This document shows, piece after piece, positions 1 through 10,532 of a stretch of DNA of 64,000 bases. Both the position numbers and the translations under genes were made by a program. The notes beneath the pieces were generated by a model. The model was not told where the DNA came from. It did no database searches and saw only the letters and a program-made list of their open reading frames with translations. Each line of letters opens with the position of its first letter. The first letter of the stretch is position 1. Location of the stretch: contig OU342630.1 in assembly GCA_910589415.1 (NCBI GenBank), positions 46,098,012-46,162,011 on the forward strand, in the 5' to 3' direction. The DNA comes from Malachius bipustulatus (taxonomy: Eukaryota; Arthropoda; Insecta; Coleoptera; Melyridae).

Positions 1-499
1 GCTTGCCTAACTAACTGAGCTAAAGGTGCCTTTCAAATATGCAGCGATGATCGAGTAGGTATATGTAGTACGTCCAATACTTCATCCTACACATTTTATT
101 TTTTAAACTAGTCATATCTTAGTTATTAAAAGACCAATTTGAATACTTTTTTCACCCGCATGTAGGTGATTTAATTGTCGTTGCGATTGCTCTTCTAATT
201 TTCAGAACCATTCATAATTGAATGTGAAAAAAAATAAAAAAGAAATTGCGAACCATTTCATCGATTTAATAAGTGCAAGCTAATTTTGCACAAGCGAAAA
301 ACTTTTTTGTTTTTCGTTTAAAGTGCTACATTAATCGAAGAGAATTGAAGCTAAGACATCAAATTATATGTTAAAGCAAAAAAAAATGGAAAATTTCGGT
401 TCAACTTCTTCAAAAATGGACTCATAAACGGTTATAGAATTGATGCATTTTTTTGAAATTTCTTTCAAAATTCCCCATATCCCGTTTTTGTCATCTCAT

Positions 500-1600
500 T
501 TCAGGTCGCAGTTTTCAATCTAGGGGACTGAAATTTTTGTGGGAGTAAGATATATATAAGAACTGGTCTGGTATTGTACTTGAGCAAAATCGATCGAGCC
601 GTTTCAAAATGGCGGCCATTTTAATTTTTGGAAAAAGGACTATTTTTTGAACCCCTGTATAAGCTAGATAGAAAAAGAGTTTTATATCAAATTCACAATA
701 TTGGAAGTAAATGACTTGAAATTTAATTTCATGCAACAAAATTTGCATTTTTTCTATTAATAAGCCAGTGGCGTGGGTAGGAAAAGGGTAAAAATGGCTA
801 AATTTCTCCAACAATTTATGAGCACATTTTTGAAGTAATTAAACTGAAATTTTTACAGTAGACAACTATACTAATAGACTTCAACCCTTGAGAATTTCAA
901 AAAGTAAATAAGAAAAATGGCGGAGATATTCGATTTTTTTTACATGATGTTTTTTTTAAATTAATTTCTCTAAATTTTTAAAAACGCTCCTGTAGCTTCA
1001 TCTTTCAAGATTAATGAACGAAATTTTTTACTCTTATAAACCTTAGGGCTGACGTTTGATTTTTGTAAAAAACATTTTCCTAGAGTTGTGTTACTTCTAC
1101 AGGATGTCCCTCCGAATTTCAGAAAAAAAACCGTCCGTGAGGCACGGTTTCTGGTCGAAGTTTTCAATCTAGAGCGCTGAAATTTTTTTGGTAGTAAGAT
1201 ACCCTCAAGTAGTCGTCTGGTACTGTATTTGAGTAAAATAGGTAAAGACATTCCAAAATGGCGGCCTTTTCAATTTTTGGAAAATGGCTAGATTTTGAAC
1301 CCCTAAATAGGCAAGATCAAAAACTTTTAAACAAAATTAACAAGATTGGAATAAACTTATTTGAAATTTGAGCTAATGCAATACAATTTGCATCATTTCT
1401 ATTAATAAGCCAGAGGCGTGGGTAGGAAAAGGGTAAAAATGTCTACATTTCTATAAACATTCATGAGCTTATTTTTGAAGGAATAGAACGGAAATTTTGA
1501 TAGTAGACAACTATACTAATAGCATTTAACCTTCAAAAATTTCAAGAAGCAAATATAAAAATGGCGGAGATATATTCGAATATTTTTAAATGATGTTTAT
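500..1600. repeat. Two diverged ~450-bp direct repeat units inside the element
   Basis: Unit A (about 505-945) and unit B (about 1155-1590) share in the same order GTTTTCAATCTAG, a TTCCAAAATGGCGGCC-type box, AATAAGCCAG.GGCGTGGGTA, AGACAACTATACTAATAG and AAAAATGGCGGAGATA. A third partial unit with AGCCAGTGGCGGGCATAGG lies at about 1690-1730. The inverted counterpart of unit B with its leader is at about 56816-57285. No coding potential is visible. Confidence 0.65.
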
Positions 1601-1915
1601 TCCTCTAAAATTTCAAACTTTCGGTTTTCAAAACTCTCCTTTCAGTTTTTTCCGAATTTATTAAAGGTAGTGTAAAAAATAGTATTTTTCAAGTAAAGTT
1701 AGCCAGTGGCGGGCATAGGAAAAGGGACAAAATTGTAAAATTTTGCCAATTTTTTTGATTTTTAAATTTAAAAATCCATTCTAAGGCACGTGTTGAAACG
1801 AAATGAAATGAAATTATCACAGAAAATTTTTCACATTAAAGCACTACGCTAACATGACATGACTATGGAAAATTTCAGAAAGCCAATAATTTAAAAAGCG
1901 GTGAAAATATTCATA

Positions 1916-1964
1916 ATTGAATCGCATAAAAATACACTATTTCTGCGATTGATGCGCAAGAAGG
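1916..1964 (-). repeat. 49-bp terminal inverted repeat (right end of copy 1)
   Basis: On the minus strand it starts CCTTCTTGCGCATCAATC and ends near GCGATTCAAT. It matches 56161-56209 over all 49 bases. In both places the outer flank is a run of 7-8 A on the same strand, so the run is either part of the repeat or a target preference. Confidence 0.75.
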
Positions 1965-2703
1965 TTTTTTTTGTTAAAAAATACACTAAAACCCATAAAT
2001 ATCAGTACCTAGGCTTGCTTGTCTTAAGTGAGCGTACTAGACCCTCTATTTTTTCAGGAGATACACTTCTGAAGGAAAAACCACCATTAAGGTGAATAGA
2101 AATTGAGCCATTGGAATTTAGATTGAGCGGTTTATGAGTTTAGTATAACCAAGTGAAAATAGCAACTTTCACCTTTCAATACCATGTACTATGAAAAAGG
2201 CTCTTGATATTTAAAACCGTCTTACATATCCTATATCTTAACTTTTCAAACACAAACCTGGGAAAATGGATTAGAAGAAAAAGGTATATACAATTAATTA
2301 TATAAATTATTAGGCAATAAATAAAAATTTAATAATACTAATAATAAAGTTCGGTTAGGATAGCAATCTTCGGAGGTAAATATCTCGAGAACACTGGTTT
2401 TCGTGGTCTTATGCCTTTGGAGACTTTCGATATACTGATACAATACTGCCAATCTACTAAGTTGACCGAGGTCCATTTTTCATAAGTATTCTGAGGGTCC
2501 ATTTAGCCGACCTTCTAGCTCTAGTATACTAACGAACTTATCAATGGTGCCAATTCAAAATAATTCATTCCATATACTGAGTGTCATTTTTATACATATT
2601 TTTATACACATACTAATTTTAAAAATTATTATTTCTATAAATAAATTTTTTGATCCACTAGTAATTCAGTTTTTCAATAAAGCATTCTACATAAATAGTA
2701 CTT
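1965..2703. other. Gene-free AT-rich DNA
   Basis: No open frame with recognisable content and no repeat boundary seen. Reading frames here are short and look like chance. Confidence 0.6.
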
Positions 2704-2890
2704 ATATTAAAATATGAGTGGATAATAAGGTCTTTAAAATACGCGCGATTTTTCGAGTGTAAAAACACTCGCTCCAATCAGAACAATCAAAAAGTTGGCA
2801 TTTAGACTTCGTTTCTGGGGTAACGTTGATGTTGCAATCGCAACTTTAAAAAAAAGCACGTGTTTTAATATTGGGTTTCAACACGCAAAA
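2704..2890. repeat. Dispersed repeat, partner at 19808-20118
   Basis: Begins with an ATATTAAAATATGAGTGGAT-like box, continues through AAGGTCTTTAAAA.ACGCGCG and later ACTTCGTTTCTGGGGT. The same words occur in the same order at 19808-20118, where the copy is longer. The remaining bases up to 3180 hold no recognisable gene. Confidence 0.6.
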
Positions 2891-3185
2891 AGTGTGACAT
2901 TTTGTCCCCTTTGGCAGGTATAAAAATGCCTCTATGTATGAACTGCTTTTCATCGAGGAAAAAAAGTAAATTAGCAGGGAAAAAATGAGTAATTTTTTCC
3001 CTGGCCGCTTAGGTATAGCTAACAGTTTAAATAACAAACTGTCATTATTTTTTCAGGCAGAATCACCCCCTGAAGTTTGTCGCACTTATTTACTAACACC
3101 CTGTATATTATAAAGAAAGAGCACGACTAAACCAATTCGCGATATTTCTAGTGACATGGCAGGAATGACATATTGCCAGACCGAT

Positions 3186-3554
3186 TATAAATAATTGTCG
3201 TTAATAAATGTCGTTAGATTTATAACCGTTAATCGTTAGTTTGAATAGTAATTTATTGTAATGATACACGTTAATAATAATAAGAACAGAACATAATTCT
3301 TTAGGTATGTTTTGTCCTTCGCTCGTCGATTATCACATTTCACAGTCCCGGTGAATTTCGTTAGCGTTAGGGAACTGATCCTGCTCGACGCTCGGCTACT
3401 TTACTACTCATGAACGGTAGGTAGGTACTGGTCCGGGTGAAAATCTTTCTGCAAGCAACGTCGTTGGACCTCCCGCATCGGGTGTAGTAAACTTGCAGCA
3501 TCGGTAGGTATTTGAGGGAAATATTCCAGCTCACTTTACTGTATATTATCTACA
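3186..3554 (-). repeat. 3' LTR of the BEL/Pao element
   Basis: Identical by eye to 8277-8645. The polyprotein frame runs across the short purine-rich stretch before it and ends inside it: the stop codon (3536-3538) lies 19 bases into the LTR. Confidence 0.93.
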
Positions 3555-6500
3555 TCCTCCGGGGCGGCGATTGGAATCTCCAAAGGATACAGTAGTTGAA
3601 TTGGTCGTCTCAAGATCGTTTTATTAGGAAGTTGAATTTCGCATGCACGAATTTTACCATCTCTGCCAGGAAATACTCGTGTAATTCGAACCATTTTCCA
3701 GGTCAGACGTGAAGCACCCTGATCATGCAGTAGGACGATGTCGTTGACCTTGAACGTTTTTGTTGATGACGACCAGCTGTTTTCATGTGCGTTACGTAGC
3801 TGCTGCAAATACTCGTTAGTCCATCTCTTCTTGAATTTTAATAATATTTGCTGTCGTTCTTTCCATTTCATTAAAATTGTGTCTCTCTGCAATTTGAAAT
3901 CAGGGTTGGGTAAAGTACATTGTCGATTATCGTTTAATAAAAAACTAGAAGGTGAGAGAATGACCAAATTATCTTTATCGTTATCAATATAGGTCAGAGG
4001 TCGGGCGTTAACAGTGGCCTCTATTTCTGTAAAAACCGTTTGAAGTTCATCAGCAGTGACAGACGCTTTTCCAAGAGCAAATTTTAGGCAATCTTTGACA
4101 GTTTTTATCATTCGCTCCCAAAAACCTCCCCACCATGCAGCACGCTCAACAATGAATTTCCAAGTAATTCGACGATTAACGGTAAAGTCGGTTATTTCTT
4201 GGGTCGTTAGTAATTCATAAAGCTTGCTTAGTTCTAACGATGTTCTCTTGAAGGTTTTGGCGTTATCAGAATAGAAGGAACTGGGTACTCCTCTTCTTGC
4301 CACGAATCTTCTTAGAGCTCTGACACAGCTTTCTGTCGATAAATCCAGCACCAACTCCAAATGTACGGCACGAGTTGATGCACAGGTTAAAAGCATTAAA
4401 TTAAAAAAACATTTAAGTTTTTCGTTATGTTCGTTAAAGACATATAAGGGTCCGGCAAAATCTACACCAGTATCATTAAAAGGATTGGACATTAGACTTT
4501 TAATTTTCGGTAGTGGTGCAAATGATTCTTGACCGGGCTTACATCGCAACTTCTTACAAATGACACATTTGCTTATTAAAGACTTGATTTTCTGTCGTCC
4601 ACTGATTATCCAAAATCGTTTTCTAATTTCGGAAAGCGTTAAATTCACTCCACTATGGAAGCAACGATTATGAGTTTCCCAAATTAATTTTTCTACAAAA
4701 GATGACTTCTTAGGTAGAACGATAGGGTTGACAGTATTGTATGATAATTCGGACTCTTGTAGGCGACTTTTAATCCTCAGAATTCCCGATTCATCCAAAA
4801 ATGGCGTTAATTTGTAAATTGATGAACCTGTGTCAACTGAGTTAGATTTCTGTAGGTCTTCGATTTCTTCAGAAAATGCAATTTGCTGAGTTATTCTTAT
4901 CCAGTACGTTTCAGCTTCGCCTAGTTCTTCGGTCGTTAGCGTTATGGAAGAACCTTTATTTTTCTTGAACACTCGTTTCACGTATGCTGTAACTCGCAAG
5001 CATTTTTCTAGACGTTCGTATTTTTCAAACGAAAAAATCGGTTCGATGGCGTGATCCGGTTTTGCATGTACGTTAATTGCACAAATCACGGTCTCGTTTA
5101 AACATTCGTCGTTATTATCATCCGCGAACCACTCGTTTTCCGATCGCGATAAAAATTCAGGCCCGCACAACCAATGTTCAGCTTTACAAAGTTCAGCAGC
5201 ACTGACACCTCTCGTTAACAAATCCGCGGGATTCGATTTACCCGGACAGTGTCTCCAAATTGAGTCGTTCGTTAATTTTTGGATTTCACTTACCCGATTA
5301 TACACGTACGATTTCCATTTCGCGGCATCACCAGTAATCCAATACAAAGTGATTTTTGAGTCAGTCCACAAATTAATGTTCGTAAATTTCAATTTCACAT
5401 TCTTTAGAATATAGTCTTTTAAGCGAGAAGCACAAAATGCAGCGGTAAGTTCTAATTTCGGTAAGGTAACATCCGTCGGAACTGTCGGTAAATTATTTAT
5501 GTCGTTAATAGGTTCCTTGTACCACAGAAAACGATGACAGTTTCGATCGCGAACACTCAATTTTATTTGTAAAAATGCCTTCTCGATATCGGCGATTATT
5601 CCAATTTTTCCGACGCGAAAGTTCAATAAAATTCTCATTAGATCTTGTACCAAATTTTCACCGGCATGAAGAAGTTCGTTAAGTGACGGTAAATTTGGAG
5701 CGTGAGCAGAGGCGTCAAACACTACGCGAATTTTTGACGTCGTCTTGTCTTCGCGATAAACTGGACGATGAGACATATAGTAGGTCTTCTGCGATGATTT
5801 TGAATTTCTAGGAGACTCCACTACTTCGGCGATTTCGTTATTTATGAGTTCACGAACAGCTTCGTCGTATTCGATTAAGCGAGAATTTTTGTGAAGTTTA
5901 TTCGTTAAATTCTTCATTCTCGATAATGCACCATAATAATTATCATCTAATGTGCACTCGTTTTTCCAAGGCAACGAAACTTCATATCGATCACCTTTAA
6001 ATAATATTTGTTCATTAATAAATTGTTCGGTAAAATTATTTCGTTTCAAATCGTCGTTAATTCCAATAGTTTCCAAGTCCCAGAATTGCTTAATTTTCAG
6101 GTCGTTGTCTTCATCAGAGAATTGAGCATGTAAAGTCGTTACGATAGTCGTGTTTACATTAGTTGAAATGCAGTCAGGGTTCGGCCCTTGTAGAGTCCAT
6201 CCCAGCTTCGTATTTTGAGCTATCAAATCGTCGGTAATGCGAACAAATTCACCAGTTACGATTCTCCAGTAGCTGTCCGCTCCTATAAGTAAGGAAATAC
6301 CACCCAGCGTTTGCACCTGGCCCGTTATGGAAATATCAGCCAGATTTAAAGTGTTGAGAAGAGGGTGACTAATATCGGGACTCTGAAATGCATCATAACA
6401 AATCTCTGGAACTTCGATCGCAGTTATGAGAACCGATTCGTTATTGTACTGTGACTTCAACTTTAACTCAACCTTGTTGTAATATTTCGGTAACTTTTTC

Positions 6501-8182
6501 TGTGCACATCCGAATGGCATTACTGCTAGTTTCCGTTTACCCAGAATCTTCAACCCAAGGCTTCGTGACACGTCTTCTTTAATATACGATAATTGTGACC
6601 CTCCGTCGATGATCAATCGCACGAAAGCATCCGTTGAATTATTAAACGTTGTGGATATGTAGGCCTTGGCTGTTTGCAAAAACACTTGTTCGATATTCTC
6701 CGGGTTCTTAGTAAATAAACTAGTCGTTGTTGCCAAATTTGAATTCACATTATTTGTTCGTTTATAACTTGGATCACACATGGACGTTGAATGACGATAG
6801 TTGCAAGTTTCACATTTTATTTGACTTCTGCAATTTTTGGAATTATGGTTTCGTTTAGTACAGCGATAGCAACAATTATTCTTCTTCAAGATGTCCTTTT
6901 TCTGTTCAAGAGAAATTCCAGAATTGCTACATTTTTGTGACATGTGACTTTGAGACTTGCAAAATATGCATTGATCTATTGTTGTCAAAAGACCAGCAGC
7001 GGTAAAAGAGTTATTACGATTACGAGACGTATTTTGTACGTTACGTGAATACCTCTGTGCGTTATGCGAGGTTGTCGGCTTGTCTCGATTATCTCTTTCG
7101 TTATCACGTTGAGCACTTTCTAATGAGTCTATCTCTATTTTGATAAACTGCAATAAATTATTGATTGCTATGTCAAGTTCCACATTAGAGTTAGAAATAT
7201 CGCTACATACAGAAGAACTGCTTGACTTTGTGCTACTAAACAGTTCGTTACGTTTCATTTTATTATATTCCACTCTCATGTTGTACGGTAGTGCTTTAAA
7301 TATAATTGACTTGACAATAAGACCGTATTGCTCTGTAGAAACACCTAGCGTAGATAGTGATTTCGTTACGGTAGCTGCGGTGTTGTATAATTTACGTAAA
7401 GAATATACGTCATATTTAACTGTTGATATTCCTAGGAGTTTTTGAATATAAGAATTGATAATTCGTTCGGTATCTCCATATTCATTTTTCAACATAGTAA
7501 TGGCATCTTTATAGGAAGCTTGACTGTTCGTTAATCCAGCAATAGTGATAGAAGCTTTATCAATTAATAATGACTTCAAGTAGGTAAATTTAGCGATATC
7601 ATCTAATTCGTTATTATCATGTATTGCTGTCTTGAATTGTTCCCAAAAACATGTCCATTCTTCGATATTGCCGTTAAATTTTATGAGATCAAGTTTAGGT
7701 AATCTCACCGTTATATTGCTGCGATGATTATGATAATGAATGTTGCTGTTGTTGGCGTTGATACCTTCGTTTAGACTGCGAAGATTCGATTCAGCTCCCT
7801 CTGCGTTAATTTGGACGTCGGCGTCGTTTACTTCATTAATTTGGACGTCGTCGATTACTTCGTTAATTTTCAAATCTCTGAACGTATTTACAGTAACTGT
7901 CGACATCTTTCGCAAACGATATTCCATGCGGGATGCTGTTTCAACTGCAACATCTTCGTATTCCATAATTTTCTGACACTCAGCTTCAATTTGATCCGCG
8001 GTGAACGTTGGGATCAATTTTTCATTAAGGGCTTTCAAACTTTCATTTAATGATTTAATCCGTGCGATAGTGATGGTTAAATCTTCTTCGTTTAAAGTTG
8101 ACTCGGGATCGTTAACACTGTTCACTAATTTCGTTAATTGCGTTCGGTAGTTTTTTCTTAACGCGATATTAGCCGTATCCAT
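3536..8182 (-). CDS. BEL/Pao Gag-Pol polyprotein with internal RT deletion
   Basis: One frame of about 1,548 aa from the ATG at 8182; an upstream GTG at 8197 is unlikely to be the start. In order: Gag-like region with the conserved FNG..EEW..F block near residue 160; zinc knuckles (CIFC..H..C and further Cys/His sets) near 400-470; retropepsin-like IIDGGSQ near 528; the first part of reverse transcriptase (RVVFDAS, then ADIEKAFLQI with the motif A Asp) near 815-875; then directly RNase H-type sequence (LPKLELTAAF, WTDSKITLYWI); integrase zinc domain (H..H..CVIC) near 1170-1207; integrase core Asp, Asp, Glu near 1245, 1306 and 1355; C-terminal BEL-type domain from about 1450. After FLWYKEPINDINNLPT near residue 900 the frame jumps to RNase H, so RT motif B and YVDD are missing without loss of frame. 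Full-length relatives are usually longer. Confidence 0.93.
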   Translation of the reverse strand: MDTANIALRKNYRTQLTKLVNSVNDPESTLNEEDLTITIARIKSLNESLKALNEKLIPTFTADQIEAECQKIMEYEDVAVETASRMEYRLRKMSTVTVNTFRDLKINEVIDDVQINEVNDADVQINAEGAESNLRSLNEGINANNSNIHYHNHRSNITVRLPKLDLIKFNGNIEEWTCFWEQFKTAIHDNNELDDIAKFTYLKSLLIDKASITIAGLTNSQASYKDAITMLKNEYGDTERIINSYIQKLLGISTVKYDVYSLRKLYNTAATVTKSLSTLGVSTEQYGLIVKSIIFKALPYNMRVEYNKMKRNELFSSTKSSSSSVCSDISNSNVELDIAINNLLQFIKIEIDSLESAQRDNERDNRDKPTTSHNAQRYSRNVQNTSRNRNNSFTAAGLLTTIDQCIFCKSQSHMSQKCSNSGISLEQKKDILKKNNCCYRCTKRNHNSKNCRSQIKCETCNYRHSTSMCDPSYKRTNNVNSNLATTTSLFTKNPENIEQVFLQTAKAYISTTFNNSTDAFVRLIIDGGSQLSYIKEDVSRSLGLKILGKRKLAVMPFGCAQKKLPKYYNKVELKLKSQYNNESVLITAIEVPEICYDAFQSPDISHPLLNTLNLADISITGQVQTLGGISLLIGADSYWRIVTGEFVRITDDLIAQNTKLGWTLQGPNPDCISTNVNTTIVTTLHAQFSDEDNDLKIKQFWDLETIGINDDLKRNNFTEQFINEQILFKGDRYEVSLPWKNECTLDDNYYGALSRMKNLTNKLHKNSRLIEYDEAVRELINNEIAEVVESPRNSKSSQKTYYMSHRPVYREDKTTSKIRVVFDASAHAPNLPSLNELLHAGENLVQDLMRILLNFRVGKIGIIADIEKAFLQIKLSVRDRNCHRFLWYKEPINDINNLPTVPTDVTLPKLELTAAFCASRLKDYILKNVKLKFTNINLWTDSKITLYWITGDAAKWKSYVYNRVSEIQKLTNDSIWRHCPGKSNPADLLTRGVSAAELCKAEHWLCGPEFLSRSENEWFADDNNDECLNETVICAINVHAKPDHAIEPIFSFEKYERLEKCLRVTAYVKRVFKKNKGSSITLTTEELGEAETYWIRITQQIAFSEEIEDLQKSNSVDTGSSIYKLTPFLDESGILRIKSRLQESELSYNTVNPIVLPKKSSFVEKLIWETHNRCFHSGVNLTLSEIRKRFWIISGRQKIKSLISKCVICKKLRCKPGQESFAPLPKIKSLMSNPFNDTGVDFAGPLYVFNEHNEKLKCFFNLMLLTCASTRAVHLELVLDLSTESCVRALRRFVARRGVPSSFYSDNAKTFKRTSLELSKLYELLTTQEITDFTVNRRITWKFIVERAAWWGGFWERMIKTVKDCLKFALGKASVTADELQTVFTEIEATVNARPLTYIDNDKDNLVILSPSSFLLNDNRQCTLPNPDFKLQRDTILMKWKERQQILLKFKKRWTNEYLQQLRNAHENSWSSSTKTFKVNDIVLLHDQGASRLTWKMVRITRVFPGRDGKIRACEIQLPNKTILRRPIQLLYPLEIPIAAPEDVDNIQ

Positions 8183-8248
8183 TTTGCCCGATTTCACTCA
8201 CGTCACTCGCGCTTCACTCACGTTTACGATATTCGCTTCGTTTTGACC

Positions 8249-8276
8249 GATCTAAAGGTCCCTGGTTTCGGCACCA
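8249..8276 (-). other. Primer-binding site made of two tRNA-Phe segments
   Basis: Plus-strand bases 8264-8276 read GGTTTCGGCACCA, the 3' end of eukaryotic tRNA-Phe including CCA, and touch the LTR at 8277. Just before, 8249-8265 read GATCTAAAGGTCCCTGG, which matches the anticodon-arm 3' side, variable loop and T-stem 5' side of tRNA-Phe. Compared with the tRNA, about 12 bases of the T-arm, including position A58, are missing between two GGTT words. The leader from here to the Gag ATG is only about 80-95 bases. Confidence 0.8.
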
Positions 8277-8645
8277 TATAAATAATTGTCGTTAATAAAT
8301 GTCGTTAGATTTATAACCGTTAATCGTTAGTTTGAATAGTAATTTATTGTAATGATACACGTTAATAATAATAAGAACAGAACATAATTCTTTAGGTATG
8401 TTTTGTCCTTCGCTCGTCGATTATCACATTTCACAGTCCCGGTGAATTTCGTTAGCGTTAGGGAACTGATCCTGCTCGACGCTCGGCTACTTTACTACTC
8501 ATGAACGGTAGGTAGGTACTGGTCCGGGTGAAAATCTTTCTGCAAGCAACGTCGTTGGACCTCCCGCATCGGGTGTAGTAAACTTGCAGCATCGGTAGGT
8601 ATTTGAGGGAAATATTCCAGCTCACTTTACTGTATATTATCTACA
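8277..8645 (-). repeat. 5' LTR of the BEL/Pao element
   Basis: 369 bp, identical by eye to 3186-3554. On the minus strand it begins TGTAGATAATATACAG and ends TTATTTATA, so it has a TG start but not the usual CA end. Confidence 0.93.
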
Positions 8646-8650
8646 CCGAT

Positions 8651-9372
8651 GTAACTCACATTTTACTAAATTCCAGAATGGCTTTAGATTTGGAGATTAT
8701 TGTTATAAATTATAAGCGTGTCAAACAATAAAGAATTTTGTAAAACTTTGAATTGGGCATTTGTAAAGTGTAAAAGACTGTAAAAATATTATACACAAGA
8801 AAAAAGTGCTTTTTAGCTCTTTATGTATGTTTGTCCCCTCCTCTAACTCACGTCGGGGACGAAATCACATCTCGAGCTAAAATTTATCACTTTTTCCATT
8901 TGTAAATAATATATTACTATAAGCTCATAAGCTCTGCAATAATTTGATGAAAAATTTCGTCCCAATTTAATTTCTTTCATAACGTCGTTCGAAGGATTTT
9001 ATTAGCTTAGTGTAAACACTTCTTGGAGATTCTGGAGCGGTATTATTGCTTCGATTTTAAAGGACTAGGAGAGCTTGTGTGTATATTACGTCATTATTTA
9101 CTACGTCAACATTAGGTTTACCTTCTTCTATTTATGTTTAATTTGATTTAAGTGTATTATGAAACCTTTATTAGCATCACAGAGGGAATTAATGGAGATT
9201 TAAGAATAACAATTTAGGGATAATCTGGTAATATATTACACCAAAATGTCCAGAGATTTGTCAAATATTTACGAATTTTGTTTTAAATTCGTCCATCTGA
9301 AATCGATGTGCTATGATTATACGTAAGATTGTTTTTGGCTGTTTCACCCTTTTCCAGACGAAATAAAAAATA
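8651..9372. other. Gene-free AT-rich DNA
   Basis: Host flank of the BEL insertion. No coding frame, RNA gene or repeat end recognised. Confidence 0.6.
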
Positions 9373-10532
9373 GGGTCAACTGACCAGTAAATGAACGGAT
9401 AAGAGAAACCGTCACTTCAACTGCCTTGTTTGCAATTAAAATGACAGAAAATATTTTTTATTATAACATGGTAGATTAGTTTGATTATCTGACTTTATAT
9501 TAAAAATTAAACATGTTAGATAAAGTTATTTTTCTATTTTTTAACTTAAATTTCATGACCAGATGTCGAAGATCCCAGTGAATGAACAAGCTGACCCAAT
9601 GAATGAAAGTAAAAAAAAAACAGTAAATGAACGCAAAATTATTTAATTTAATTATTTAAATTATCAAAATTTACCAAATAATTACAAAAAATATAATTTA
9701 AAAAAATTTTCAAAAGAAATTAAAAATATTTTATTACAAAAATGCTACTATAGCTTAAATGAATATTTGAACAATTCTTTGGATTTATAATTTCATAACT
9801 TTATTTCATAATTTCATAATTTTATAACTTTATAACTAATTTTACAATTTATTATTTTCCACAAAAAATACAATAATATGTATTTATAATAAGGAAATAA
9901 ATGTTATTATTATTATTATTATTTACGTGGTATTACTAGTGTAATTACCTTACTTTATTTTTATTTTTTTTTATTTTGAAAAAAAAGAGAATAGGTATAA
10001 TTTTATTTACCATTTTTTTAAATCATAATATTATTATACTTGAATATTCGATATAAACATTGGTAATCAACATCAAAATTGGCATAGGTAATACCTTAGA
10101 TATAGAAAGATTATAATTTATCAGTTGCGCCAATAGGTATAACCACTGGGTATTAACACTGAAAAAAAAAGATGAGGAAGAGCTGTTCTCAGGATTACCT
10201 AAAAAAAAGTGATTTTTTTGGTGAGATTTTGAATTTCCAATGCAAATGATGGGAGACTGGGGCAGATTTGAACACAATTCTGTTATCAACGTTCGTTGGC
10301 TTGATATGACAATTTTCAAGAACAGTTTAGTGCAGATATGTAGTTTGTTGTGTTACTCAACAAATGGTAGGGACTTTTTACGATAACATAAATAAATTTA
10401 ATTCCAGATTTATTTAAAAAAAAAGTTTCATTTGTCCAATTCTGCCCCTATGTGGGGCAGAATTAAACGAGCGTGGGGCACATTTAAATACAAACTTTCA
10501 AATAAAATCAATATTTTAGTAGTAAGTATACT

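Larger units (their letters stand above)
1..1964. mobile_element. TIR-bearing DNA element, copy 1, left end outside window
   Basis: The right end is a 49-bp terminal repeat (1916-1964) that reappears as an exact reverse complement at 56161-56209, where a second copy begins. The stretch from about 88 to 440 is nearly identical to 56450-56800 in direct orientation, so both copies share a 5' region. A tRNA-like A-box lies at about 1-30 on the minus strand, at the same relative place as a tRNA-like module in copy 2. The interior carries two diverged repeat units and no transposase-like reading frame, so the element looks non-autonomous. I do not recognise the superfamily. Confidence 0.6.
3186..8645 (-). 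mobile_element. BEL/Pao LTR retrotransposon, recent insertion, internally deleted
   Basis: The element is 5,460 bp. Two 369-bp LTRs (3186-3554 and 8277-8645) flank one long minus-strand frame. The 5-bp sequence CCGAT occurs immediately outside both ends (3181-3185 and 8646-8650), the target-duplication length typical of BEL/Pao. The LTRs look identical base for base, so insertion was recent. A primer site for tRNA-Phe abuts the 5' LTR at 8276. The polyprotein lacks the part of reverse transcriptase with the YVDD box, so this copy should not move without help from a full-length relative. Confidence 0.95.

Noticed and set aside
8149..8197. GTG at 8197 as the start of the BEL polyprotein
   Set aside because: An ATG follows five codons later at 8182, and animal elements normally use ATG.
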